Of a DNA stretch of 7,661 bases, positions 1 through 6,498 are shown in pieces. Under the pieces are notes generated by a model. It was not told the DNA's origin, ran no database searches, and saw only the letters and a list, made by a program, of their open reading frames with translations. The DNA comes from Flavobacteriales bacterium UBA2040 (GTDB lineage Bacteria > Bacteroidota > Bacteroidia > Flavobacteriales_D > Crocinitomicaceae), in assembly GCA_002332715.1 (NCBI GenBank), contig DDBE01000221.1, positions 1-7,661 on the forward strand, in the 5' to 3' direction. How positions within the stretch are numbered: the stretch's first letter is position 1; the number at the start of each line of letters is the position of its first letter. The translations under genes were made by a program, and so were the position numbers.

Positions 1-84
1 GGGATGGGTGAGTGGCTGAAACCACCAGTTTGCTAAACTGACGTACGGGTAACTGTACCGGGGGTTCGAATCCCCCATCCTCCG
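1..84 (+). tRNA. tRNA-Ser (anticodon GCT), 5' end cut by window edge
   Basis: This is a class II serine tRNA reading AGC/AGT codons. The anticodon GCT is at 32-34 in the loop 30-36. The D-arm is 7-23 (GGT...ACC). A long variable arm at 42-59 has a 4-bp GTAC/GTAC stem (43-46 with 55-58), as expected for Ser. The T-arm is a perfect 5-bp G/C stem (60-64 with 72-76) around TTCGAAT. Window bases 1-5 pair with 77-81 as the inner part of the acceptor stem, so about two 5' bases lie outside the window. The discriminator base is G84 and CCA is not encoded. The top of the anticodon stem has a C25-A41 mismatch. No hairpin terminator follows; only T-rich DNA is seen. Confidence 0.93.
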
Positions 85-129
85 CTGAAAAGTTTTTATT
101 GTTAAAGCAGATTATTTTTAAATTTTCTC

Positions 130-159
130 TTGTGAATTTCGATTAAAACTGTATTTTTG
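130..159 (+). promoter_or_regulatory. Bacteroidota-type promoter, probably for tRNA-Pro
   Basis: TATTTTTG at 152-159 matches the Bacteroidota -7 consensus TAnnTTTG exactly. TTG at 130-132 lies 19 nt upstream, the preferred spacing for the -33 element. Transcription would start near 166, leaving a leader of about 70 nt before tRNA-Pro. The match is seen in the sequence; its use as a promoter is inferred. Confidence 0.5.
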
Positions 160-237
160 CACTCGGATTTGCAGACCGGTTGTCTGAAAAGGCATTGCAA
201 AACTAATTTTGAAACCGATTTATCGAGCTCAAAAGCT

Positions 238-311
238 CGGGGTGTAGCGTAGCCCGGTATCGCGCCTCGTTTGGGACGAGGAGGTCGTAGGTTCGAATCC
301 TGCCACCCCGA
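238..311 (+). tRNA. tRNA-Pro (anticodon TGG)
   Basis: A 74-nt proline tRNA with a perfect 7-bp acceptor stem (CGGGGTG at 238-244 with CACCCCG at 304-310) and discriminator A311. The anticodon stem CCTCG/CGAGG encloses the loop TTTGGGA, giving anticodon TGG, which reads CCN codons. The T-loop TTCGAAT is standard. CCA is not encoded. A short hairpin, CGAGCT (224-229) with AGCTCG (234-239), runs into the first two bases of the mature tRNA. A promoter candidate lies at 130-159 and a terminator at 314-341. Confidence 0.97.
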
Positions 312-313
312 CG

Positions 314-341
314 ATGGGGAAGAGAAATCTTCCCCATTTTT
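314..341 (+). terminator. Intrinsic terminator after tRNA-Pro
   Basis: A perfect 10-bp stem (ATGGGGAAGA at 314-323 with TCTTCCCCAT at 328-337) closes a GAAA tetraloop and is followed at once by a T-run (337-341). This is a textbook rho-independent terminator starting three bases after the tRNA. Confidence 0.93.
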
Positions 342-380
342 GTTTAATTTAGGTTTTTATTAGAATTATTACCCTGAAAG

Positions 381-454
381 GGGCCCGTAGCTCAGCTGGA
401 TAGAGCACCTCCCTTCTAAGGAGGCGGTCCTAGGTTCGAATCCTAGCGGGCTCA
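381..454 (+). tRNA. tRNA-Arg (anticodon TCT)
   Basis: A 74-nt arginine tRNA reading AGA/AGG. The acceptor stem GGGCCCG (381-387) pairs with CGGGCTC (447-453) with one G-U pair; the discriminator is A454. The anticodon stem CCTCC/GGAGG encloses CTTCTAA, with anticodon TCT at 415-417. D-arm and T-arm (GGTTCGAATCC) are canonical. CCA is not encoded. A weak promoter may overlap the preceding terminator: TTTTTG at 337-342, then 18 nt, then TAGAATTA at 361-368, which matches the -7 consensus poorly. A minus-strand open frame crossing this tRNA is a by-product of the tRNA sequence. Confidence 0.97.
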
Positions 455-458
455 CTTT

Positions 459-500
459 AGCGGAGAACTGATCAATATCGATTGGTTCTCCGCTTTTTAT
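459..500 (+). terminator. Intrinsic terminator after tRNA-Arg
   Basis: A 10-bp perfect stem (AGCGGAGAAC at 459-468 with GTTCTCCGCT at 485-494) is extended inward by two wobble pairs and three Watson-Crick pairs, and is followed by TTTTTAT. It begins four bases after tRNA-Arg and closes the tRNA block. Confidence 0.92.
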
Positions 501-628
501 TTTGTCTAAACCGCTTGACATTAAAGGGATTAATGAAAATATAGAATTTATTTTTTTGGTTCGAACTTCCGGTTCTGTCGCATCTATTTTATAAAATATT
601 TGTTTGAGGAAAATCTGCAGCTCCAAAC

Positions 629-688
629 CTCAATTGTAAATAAAAGGACGAATATTTGTCCATTCAATAAAGGGAAGTCTCAATTGTA
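629..688. repeat. Direct repeat CTCAATTGTA with a near-palindrome between copies
   Basis: CTCAATTGTA occurs at 629-638 and 679-688, 50 bp apart. Between them, 646-661 (GGACGAATATTTGTCC) is a near-perfect 16-bp dyad with one G-T mismatch pair per half. No gene starts nearby that these could obviously control, so they are recorded as sequence facts only; chance is possible in AT-rich DNA. Confidence 0.35.
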
Positions 689-874
689 TTGAAACAGTTG
701 ACAGAAGCATCGATGGTTGGAACATGTATTTGAAAAATTCGAATCATTCTCTTAATTGAATAAGGCTAAGTCTACCTATAATGCAAGCTACATTTGTGCT
801 TCGAACAACTGACACATCAGGAGACTAATATCTTTAGCTCAAAACATAATCGCGCGTATATATTGCAAGTCATT

Positions 875-985
875 TTAGCCTGATCCACAATCTTTCTTAC
901 CGAAAGGAACAAGAAAAATTAAAAAAACTAGGCGATAAATATCCATTCCGTTTGCATAGAGCAGTATACTAAGTAACAATACCAT
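875..985 (-). CDS. Possible small membrane peptide downstream of crtD (36 aa)
   Basis: I do not recognise this frame. From the ATG at 985 it encodes 36 residues, with a hydrophobic stretch (MVLLLSILLYANGMDIYRLV and then FLIFLVPF) and a charged, cysteine-containing end (GKKDCGSG). The open frame continues upstream of the ATG to an in-frame TAG at 1046-1048, adding about 20 residues with a KKYSC motif near the beginning but no ATG, GTG or TTG. It could therefore be a whole small protein, a slightly longer one with an unusual start, or the tail of a decayed gene. It lies 82 bases past the crtD stop on the same strand and could be read through from it. No ribosome binding site is obvious. The membrane-like pattern is the only support. 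Confidence 0.25.
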   Translation of the reverse strand: MVLLLSILLYANGMDIYRLVFLIFLVPFGKKDCGSG

Positions 986-1067
986 TCCTAAAACCTGCGC
1001 TCGTGTAAGAAATTTATCACTGGTAACACAAGAGTATTTTTTAACCTACTTTTGATGAACGAAAAGA

Positions 1068-2537
1068 TTAATTTTTAACAGCAGAAACTGCAATCTTCGC
1101 TGAAAGTAGACAAAGGGGAATTCCTCCTCCAGGGTGGACACTACCGCCAACAAAATGCAGCCCCTTCACTTTAGAAAAATTCGGATGACGAAGAAACGCC
1201 GCCATTCTATCATTTGAGCTCGCACCATAAAGTGCACCTGCAAAACTCGAGGTGCGTTCCTCAATACGAATTGGATCCAAATAATCTTCGACTTCAATCA
1301 GTGATTCAATATCCGTTTTTAGCAGACGACTCAACTTCAACAATACATTCGAGCGAATTTGTTTTCGCAAAGTTTCCCAATTTTGACCTGAATTTGATGG
1401 AACATTTACCATTACAAACCAATTTTCGCCTGTGTCTGGAGCGTCATCGGGTTTCATCTTAGAACTAACATGAATATAAACGGTCGGATCAGAATCTACC
1501 GTATTTTTGTTGAAAATAGCTTCAAATTCCTTTTTATAATCTTCTGCGAAAAAAATGTTGTGCAAATCCAATTGGTCAAACTTTTTCTTTACTCCCCAAT
1601 AAAAAATCATCGCAGAACTAGACGGTTCTTGCTTTTGCACCTTTTTTGGAATCTTCTCTGTTAGAAGAAGATATTTATACGCCGGTCGAATATCTGAATT
1701 GCAAAAAACGACATCCGCTGGAAAAAATTTTCCTTTTGTTAGAATCCCTTTTACCTTTTTAGCTTCGACAACTATCTCATCGACGGGTTGATTCACCTGA
1801 AATTTAATGCCCAAATCTTTACCAAAACGGATCAATGATTGCGGGATATCATTCATTCCTTTTTTCGGGAAAAATGTTCCAAAACCATGCTCCAAATGAG
1901 GTATCACATTTAATATTCCTGGTGCTTGATAAGGATTTGAACCATTGTACGTCGCATATCGATTAAAAATTTGAACTAGTTTTGGGTGATTCAATTTCTT
2001 TTCATTGACCTCATTCATTGTGCTAAACAATCCTAGTTTTGGAATAGCAAGTATAGATTCTAAAATATCTTTGGAAAAATAATTACCGAATTGATGTAGA
2101 GACTGTTCTAGAAAAGTTTTGTGCGTTTTTCGATAAATATATTCTGCATGTTCAAGATGCTCAAACAAAGGTTTTACGTCGATTTTAAGACGCTTCCCAA
2201 CCTCATGAAGTAATTTCTTTTTATCAGCCGGAAAAGGAAGAAATGTCCCGTCTTCGAAAAAATAATGACAGGCAATTTTGGAACGTTCATATTCAAAATA
2301 ATCAGAAGGCTTTTTATCAGAAAGTTCAAATAATTCCTCAACAAATTGTGGCATAGTAAAAAGTGAAGGCCCAGCATCGAAGCGATAATCATCCAAACGG
2401 ATTTCCGTCAATTTACCGCCTAAATAACTGTTTTTCTCAAATACCTCTACGTCATACCCTTTAACAGCCAAGCGAATGGCAGAAGCTATGCCAGCTATTC
2501 CACTTCCAACCACGATTGCTTTCTTCATTTTTGACAT
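1068..2537 (-). CDS. crtD: CrtD-type carotenoid 3,4-desaturase (CrtI/CrtD family)
   Basis: An FAD-dependent carotenoid desaturase of 489 residues, the usual family length. The N-terminal Rossmann motif is GSGIAG (residues 11-16), followed by the ADP-ribose-binding acid E34 in VFEKN and the GGK turn at 40-42. Family motifs include DAGPSLFTMP (about 55-64), FNRYATYNGSNPYQAPG (about 191-207) and the C-terminal FAD-binding segment VGGSVHPGGGIPLCLLSAK. In Bacteroidota the DAGPSLFT and ATYNGSNPY forms, as I recall them, fit CrtD (1-hydroxycarotenoid 3,4-desaturase, for myxol- or saproxanthin-like pigments) better than the CrtI phytoene desaturases, which carry DMGPSWYW. The exact substrate is inference and phytoene desaturase remains the alternative. 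M4 is a possible alternative start. No crtB, crtY or crtZ lies in the window. The upstream gap to the unknown gene is 77 bp with no clean promoter; TATTTTG at the start is one base short of the -7 consensus. Confidence 0.85.
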   Translation of the reverse strand: MSKMKKAIVVGSGIAGIASAIRLAVKGYDVEVFEKNSYLGGKLTEIRLDDYRFDAGPSLFTMPQFVEELFELSDKKPSDYFEYERSKIACHYFFEDGTFLPFPADKKKLLHEVGKRLKIDVKPLFEHLEHAEYIYRKTHKTFLEQSLHQFGNYFSKDILESILAIPKLGLFSTMNEVNEKKLNHPKLVQIFNRYATYNGSNPYQAPGILNVIPHLEHGFGTFFPKKGMNDIPQSLIRFGKDLGIKFQVNQPVDEIVVEAKKVKGILTKGKFFPADVVFCNSDIRPAYKYLLLTEKIPKKVQKQEPSSSAMIFYWGVKKKFDQLDLHNIFFAEDYKKEFEAIFNKNTVDSDPTVYIHVSSKMKPDDAPDTGENWFVMVNVPSNSGQNWETLRKQIRSNVLLKLSRLLKTDIESLIEVEDYLDPIRIEERTSSFAGALYGASSNDRMAAFLRHPNFSKVKGLHFVGGSVHPGGGIPLCLLSAKIAVSAVKN

Positions 2538-2614
2538 AGTACAAAATATCTTTCATAAACGCAAAAAACGTCTTGAAGTTCAAAGAGTAAAGAAATAAAT
2601 TGGATTTTTCGCCC

Positions 2615-2983
2615 TTATGGCATCTCAGCTAAAAGTGCTTCGATTTTTGGATTGTTAACCAACTGGTCTGTTCCAATGATCAAAGGAGACTGAACCTTAT
2701 TACGATCTACCCACAAACCATAATGTGTAAGAATAACTTGCTTCGTTCCGTTAATATCAATCTTGTGAATAGGACGCAGTTTCTTTTCGAAAATATCGCG
2801 AATTTCTTCTCCCGATGCTTCCAAATTGTGGTCCTCGTGAAAAATGATCAAAGCATCTGTGTCCTCAAAGTTGCGCTCGTCTTTATCCACAATGATAAAT
2901 TCTACGTTCTTTAATTGGCTTAAAACCTCTATTCTATCGCTGAATTTTGATTTTACCTTGGTGTATATTTTTTGTATGCTCAT
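2615..2983 (-). CDS. Conserved-looking protein of unknown function (122 aa)
   Basis: I do not recognise the family. The product is soluble, without signal peptide or membrane segment. It shows alternating helix and strand-like blocks: a basic N-terminal helix (KIYTKVKSKF), then hydrophobic strands VEFIIVD, DALIIFHED, KQVILTHYG and PLIIGTD, suggesting a small alpha/beta fold. The open frame extends upstream to 3052, but I place the start at 2983 because the -7 promoter box (3027-3034) lies inside that extension, so a transcript from it could not include the longer start. An ATG at 3004 (MEISSTI...) also lies after the expected transcription start and is a real alternative, giving 129 residues. 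It sits between speA and crtD and could be co-transcribed with crtD. Confidence 0.7.
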   Translation of the reverse strand: MSIQKIYTKVKSKFSDRIEVLSQLKNVEFIIVDKDERNFEDTDALIIFHEDHNLEASGEEIRDIFEKKLRPIHKIDINGTKQVILTHYGLWVDRNKVQSPLIIGTDQLVNNPKIEALLAEMP

Positions 2984-3026
2984 TATAGTGGAACTAATTT
3001 CCATTTGTAGGTGTGAATTCGGAGGG

Positions 3027-3059
3027 CAAAAGTAACATTTTAAAACCGACAAAAGCCAA
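3027..3059 (-). promoter_or_regulatory. Bacteroidota-type promoter of the unknown 122-aa gene
   Basis: On the minus strand TACTTTTG (3034-3027) fits TAnnTTTG exactly. TTG (3059-3057) lies 22 nt upstream, within the range known for the -33 element. Transcription would start near 3020, giving a leader of roughly 35 nt to the ATG at 2983. Confidence 0.6.
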
Positions 3060-3106
3060 TAAATCGTTAAAACTTAAACTCTTTTTATTGACTTGTTAAT
3101 TATATG

Positions 3107-4504
3107 TTAATACCCGAGTATTTTCAAATAATCTGAAGCGGTTTGTTCGTTAGAAAAAACTTCTGTCGTCACCTTTCCTTCTTCGTCTCTTTTGATTATA
3201 ATATGTTTAGGCTCAGGAATTAAACAATGCTTCAGTCCTCCAAAACCACCAATCGTTTCTTGATATGCACCTGTGTTGAAGAATCCGATGTACAATGGTT
3301 TAGTTTTATCAAACTTGGGTAAGTAAATGGCATTACTATGTTGTTCCGAATTGTAATAATCGTCGCTATCGCAAGTTAACCCACCCAATAATACACGTTC
3401 GTAATTTTCTTGCCACTTATTTACAGGCAACATAATGAACCGTTGATTAATCGCCCAAGTGTCAGGTAGATTCGTCATGAAAGATGAGTCTATCATGTTC
3501 CAATTCTCCCTGTCATTTTGCTGTTTCTGGTGAATGACTTTGAAAATTGCTCCTCCACTCTCACCTACTGTAAAAGATCCAAATTCAGTAAAAATGGTAG
3601 GTTCTGGAATTTTAGATTCAGAACACATTTTCTTAATTTGCATTAAAATTTCATGCACCATATATGAGTAATCGTAGTCAAAAGCGAGTGACTTTTTAAT
3701 TGGGAATCCACCCCCAATATTGAGAGAAGTCAAATCATCACAGATCAATTTAAGATCACTGTATACGCGCAAACACTTGGTTAACTCATTCCAGTAATAG
3801 GCGTTGTCGCTGATTCCTGTATTGATGAAAAAGTGAAGCATTTTTACCTTAACTCTCGGATTATCTTTCAGAAAAGACTTATAGACAGGTACTATGTCGC
3901 GATACCGTATTCCCAATCGAGAGGTATAGAACTCAAATTTCGGGTCCTCTTCTGAAGCGATTCTAATTCCAATATTGATGGTTATATTTTCATCTACAAC
4001 CGCCAACAATTGCTCCATTTCCTCAATGTTATCAACGACAGGAATAACGTCCAGTTCACCCGAATTAATCAATTCACCAATTTTATCGATGTAATTTTGA
4101 GGTTTGTATCCATTACAGATAATGGTTTTACCTGGAGCAAGTTTCTCTGTTCTCATCAGTTCTTGTACGATGTCGATATCAAAAGCCGACGAAGTTTCTA
4201 TCTCAACGTCATTTTTTAGTACTTCATTTAAAATGTACGAGAAATGCGAACTTTTCGTGCAATAAGCATACTTGTACTTTCCAGTATAACCCAAATTATT
4301 GATGGCTTCGCGAAACCAACCTTTAGCCCGTTGAATATTATTTGAAATTTGTGGGAGATAGTTAAACTTAATCGGTGTACCATACTCTTCAATTATTTTC
4401 ATTAAATCAATCCCATGAAATAACAACCTGTCTTCCTCCAGACTGAATTCATTCTGTGGAAAATCAAATGTCTGCTCAATTAAATCAATATATTTTGTTC
4501 TCAT
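3107..4504 (-). CDS. speA: Arginine decarboxylase, Bacteroidota type (PLP-dependent)
   Basis: This is a fold-type III PLP decarboxylase expected to convert arginine to agmatine for polyamine synthesis in the cytoplasm. At 465 residues it matches the short arginine decarboxylases of Bacteroidota rather than the roughly 630-residue SpeA of E. coli. The likely PLP lysine is K84 in YCTKSSHF. The phosphate-binding glycine loop is GGGFP (264-268). The active-site cysteine-aspartate pair is C378-D379 in GLTCDSDDYY, and Y414 lies in FFNTGAYQ. Where many relatives have EPGR before the glycine-rich turn, this protein has EFGS (307-310). It follows the ArsC-like gene by 20 nt, with a weak AGGA-like site before the ATG, so it is probably the last gene of the prfB operon. 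Substrate is inferred from family; another basic amino acid cannot be excluded. Confidence 0.88.
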   Translation of the reverse strand: MRTKYIDLIEQTFDFPQNEFSLEEDRLLFHGIDLMKIIEEYGTPIKFNYLPQISNNIQRAKGWFREAINNLGYTGKYKYAYCTKSSHFSYILNEVLKNDVEIETSSAFDIDIVQELMRTEKLAPGKTIICNGYKPQNYIDKIGELINSGELDVIPVVDNIEEMEQLLAVVDENITINIGIRIASEEDPKFEFYTSRLGIRYRDIVPVYKSFLKDNPRVKVKMLHFFINTGISDNAYYWNELTKCLRVYSDLKLICDDLTSLNIGGGFPIKKSLAFDYDYSYMVHEILMQIKKMCSESKIPEPTIFTEFGSFTVGESGGAIFKVIHQKQQNDRENWNMIDSSFMTNLPDTWAINQRFIMLPVNKWQENYERVLLGGLTCDSDDYYNSEQHSNAIYLPKFDKTKPLYIGFFNTGAYQETIGGFGGLKHCLIPEPKHIIIKRDEEGKVTTEVFSNEQTASDYLKILGY

Positions 4505-4524
4505 ATCCTATTCCCTACAAATTT

Positions 4525-4875
4525 TTAAAACAATTTCTCTATGTTTTCAAGAGGACGTGCAATTACTGCTTGGTCACCTTTAATAATAATTGGCCTTTCG
4601 ATTAATTTTGGATTTTGAACCATGATCTCTATCCATTCTAATTCGCTTTTGTCCTGACCTTTCCAATTCTCAACAAAGATTTTTTCTTTTTTACGAATTA
4701 AATCGAAAGCCGAAATATTTAATTTTTTCAAAACGGCTTTTAATTCTGAAGTGGTGATTGGGCTTTTCATATAGTCAACCCATTCATTTTCAATCTCCTT
4801 TTCAGCTAGCCATTGAGATGCATCCCGACTTTTTGAACATCGCGAATTGTGCCAAATTTGTACTTTCGCTTTCAT
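4525..4875 (-). CDS. ArsC-family reductase (glutaredoxin-coupled arsenate reductase-like)
   Basis: A 116-residue thioredoxin-fold protein of the ArsC/Spx/YffB family. The catalytic-type cysteine is C13 in HNSRCSKSR. The three arginines that shape the arsenate site in E. coli ArsC (R60, R94, R107) have counterparts here at R61 (LIRKK), R94 (ERPII) and R107 (IARP). That favours real arsenate reductase chemistry over a YffB- or Spx-like role. However, no arsR, arsB or acr3 gene is nearby, and the gene sits in a housekeeping operon, so another redox role is possible. It starts 5 nt after the prfB stop, and an AAGGGA site overlapping that stop can serve as ribosome binding site, indicating translation coupled to prfB. 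Confidence 0.85.
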   Translation of the reverse strand: MKAKVQIWHNSRCSKSRDASQWLAEKEIENEWVDYMKSPITTSELKAVLKKLNISAFDLIRKKEKIFVENWKGQDKSELEWIEIMVQNPKLIERPIIIKGDQAVIARPLENIEKLF

Positions 4876-4880
4876 ATCCC

Positions 4881-5966
4881 TTAATTCCCGAAAGTCATTA
4901 AATAACTCTTCAAAAACTCATTTATTTCACCATCCATTACAGCGTCCACATTCCCTGTTTCGTGTCCTGTCCGCACATCCTTGACCAATTTGTACGGATG
5001 CATAACGTAATTACGAATTTGTGAACCCCATTCTATTTTCTTCTTATTTGCTTCAATGGCATCCCTTTTTTCCATTCGTTCACGATATTCCAATTCATAC
5101 AATTGAGATTTTAATAATTGCATCGCTTTTTCTTTATTGGCCAATTGAGATCGGGATTCTGAATTTTCAATAATTATTCCCGAAGGTTCATGTCGCAAAC
5201 GAACAGCCGTTTCAACCTTGTTCACATTTTGTCCACCAGCACCACCAGAACGGAAAGTTTCGAAAGAAACCTCTGCTGGATTTACATGAATTTCAATCGT
5301 ATCATCCACCAAAGGATAAACGTACACAGATACAAAAGAAGTATGTCGTTTAGCATTACTGTCGAAAGGGGAAATGCGCACCAGTCGATGGACACCATTT
5401 TCGCCTTTCAAATAACCGAAGGCAAATTCACCATCTATTTCAAGGGTCACTGTTTTTATTCCAGCCACATCACCATCTTGGTAATTCAACTCCTTCACCT
5501 TATAGCCGTTCTTTTGAGCATACATTAGGTACATCCGCATCAGCATCTGTGCCCAATCACAACTTTCTGTTCCGCCTGCACCTGCAGTAATTTGAAGAAC
5601 TGCACTCAACTTATCTTCCTCATCCGAAAGCATGTTTTTAAGTTCTAATTCTTCCAGGTTGTTGATTAACTTTTCGTAATGTTTATCTAAAGCCGGTTCT
5701 TCGTCCGGATCTTCCTTCGCAAATTCCACCATGACTTCCATATCATCAAATCCAGAATTAAGTGAATCATAAGCCTCAACCCACACTTTAAGACTTTGAA
5801 TATCCTTCATGTGCTCTTCTGCAGCCTTCGGATCATTCCAAAAAGTGGGGTCTTGCGTTTTCAATTCGGCCTCATGCAAAGCCATTCGCTTTTCATCAAT
5901 TTTTAGGTACGATTCGATTTTCTCGATTCTCTCCTGGGTTTCCTTAATTTGATCCTGATTAATCAT
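4881..5966 (-). CDS. prfB: Peptide chain release factor 2 (RF2), uninterrupted frame
   Basis: RF2 ends translation at UGA and UAA codons. From the ATG at 5966 the protein has 361 residues, close to the 365 of E. coli RF2. The stop-codon recognition tripeptide is SPF (199-201), which marks RF2 rather than RF1 (PxT). The peptidyl-tRNA hydrolysis motif GGQ is at 244-246 in [17 protein letters not shown]. The open frame extends to a TTG at 5984, but the start MINQDQIKE at 5966 fits family alignments and lies next to the expected transcription start. The in-frame UGA and +1 slip site found near codon 25 in many bacteria are missing: the codons read TAC CTA AAA ATT GAT (Y20-D24). It heads a probable operon with the ArsC-like gene and speA. 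Confidence 0.97.
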   Translation of the reverse strand: MINQDQIKETQERIEKIESYLKIDEKRMALHEAELKTQDPTFWNDPKAAEEHMKDIQSLKVWVEAYDSLNSGFDDMEVMVEFAKEDPDEEPALDKHYEKLINNLEELELKNMLSDEEDKLSAVLQITAGAGGTESCDWAQMLMRMYLMYAQKNGYKVKELNYQDGDVAGIKTVTLEIDGEFAFGYLKGENGVHRLVRISPFDSNAKRHTSFVSVYVYPLVDDTIEIHVNPAEVSFETFRSGGAGGQNVNKVETAVRLRHEPSGIIIENSESRSQLANKEKAMQLLKSQLYELEYRERMEKRDAIEANKKKIEWGSQIRNYVMHPYKLVKDVRTGHETGNVDAVMDGEINEFLKSYLMTFGN

Positions 5967-5972
5967 GTGGCG

Positions 5973-6006
5973 TAAAAGTAACAAAAAGTTAGGGGAGTTT
6001 TATCAA
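5973..6006 (-). promoter_or_regulatory. prfB: Candidate promoter of the prfB operon
   Basis: On the minus strand TACTTTTA (5980-5973) matches TAnnTTTG at seven of the eight positions. TTG (6006-6004) lies 23 nt upstream. The predicted transcription start falls around the ATG at 5966, so the message may be leaderless or nearly so. Purely sequence-based. Confidence 0.4.
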
Positions 6007-6092
6007 CAATCCTCCTACAAACGAAGCCAATTATTTTTTAAGAAAAAATGAAAAAATGACGTGCGTAAGACCTTATAAAAGAATGAAAAGTA

Positions 6093-6100
6093 TACATTTG
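6093..6100 (+). promoter_or_regulatory. gcvH: -7 promoter box of gcvH
   Basis: TACATTTG fits the Bacteroidota -7 consensus TAnnTTTG exactly and lies 18 nt before the gcvH ATG, giving a short leader of about 10 nt with an AGAGAG stretch just before the start. No good TTG is found at the expected -33 position, so the promoter may be weak or need an activator. Confidence 0.5.
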
Positions 6101-6118
6101 TTGGACTAAAAAAGAGAG

Positions 6119-6496
6119 ATGAACATACCAGCAGAATTAAAATACACAAAAGATCACGAATGGGTTCGTGTAGATGGCGATATCGCAACAGTAGGAATTA
6201 CTGATTTTGCACAAAGCGAATTAGGAGATATTGTTTACGTAGAAATTGAAACAGAAGGCGAAACATTGGATGCTGAAGAAGTATTTGGTAGCATCGAAGC
6301 GGTAAAAACGGTTTCTGACCTTTTTATGCCTATTTCTGCTGAAATCATTGAATTCAACGCCGATTTGGAATCTAGCCCTGAAACTGTAAACACTGACCCA
6401 TATGGAAAAGGATGGATGGTAAAAATCAAAATTTCAAATAGTAGTCAAATAGATTCTCTAATGAATGCAGAAGCATACGGCAGTTTAATCGGATAG
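6119..6496 (+). CDS. gcvH: Glycine cleavage system H protein
   Basis: GcvH is the lipoyl carrier of the glycine cleavage complex: it shuttles the aminomethyl group from P protein to T protein and electrons to L protein. The 125-residue length is normal. The start KYTKDHEWV is the family signature, and the lipoyl-lysine is K63 within [15 protein letters not shown]. The C-terminal [10 protein letters not shown] segment is also conserved. The genes for P, T and L proteins are not in the window, so the system is scattered here. It is the first gene of a plus-strand pair with the VanZ-like gene, and it is divergent from prfB. Confidence 0.98.
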   Translation: MNIPAELKYTKDHEWVRVDGDIATVGITDFAQSELGDIVYVEIETEGETLDAEEVFGSIEAVKTVSDLFMPISAEIIEFNADLESSPETVNTDPYGKGWMVKIKISNSSQIDSLMNAEAYGSLIG

Positions 6497-6498
6497 AT

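Larger units (their letters stand above)
501..1067. other. 567-bp AT-rich intergenic region, no confident gene
   Basis: This gap separates the tRNA block from the 3' end of the carotenoid gene. I see no RNA gene, no clear terminator for the minus-strand gene and no strong promoter on either strand. Small elements present are the near-palindrome GGACGAATATTTGTCC (646-661), the 10-bp direct repeat CTCAATTGTA (629-638 and 679-688), and a minus-strand frame that could encode a 36-residue hydrophobic peptide (875-985). Stops are frequent in all frames outside that peptide. It may be decayed sequence, but I recognise no source gene. Confidence 0.6.

Noticed and set aside
541..575. GGTTCGAA near 560 as a possible tRNA T-arm fragment and thus an attachment-site scar
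   Set aside because: Only the eight-base T-loop core matches. No pairing stem or acceptor sequence surrounds it, and no integrase gene is in the window.
369..626. Minus-strand open frame of 85 codons
   Set aside because: Its C-terminal half (SPLGFEPRTASLEG...) is the antisense translation of tRNA-Arg and its middle is the terminator hairpin. It is a well-known type of false protein call.
1214..1664. Two plus-strand open frames inside the carotenoid gene
   Set aside because: They lie wholly inside the well-supported crtD frame and have no recognisable protein character.
3060..3106. Possible terminator after speA
   Set aside because: The only pairing is an AT-rich stem (CAATAAA/TTTATTG) with a loop of about 20 nt and no T-run at the right place.
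5190..5528. Plus-strand frame of 112 codons inside prfB
   Set aside because: It is antisense to the conserved SPF/GGQ region of RF2, with no start signal and no domain.
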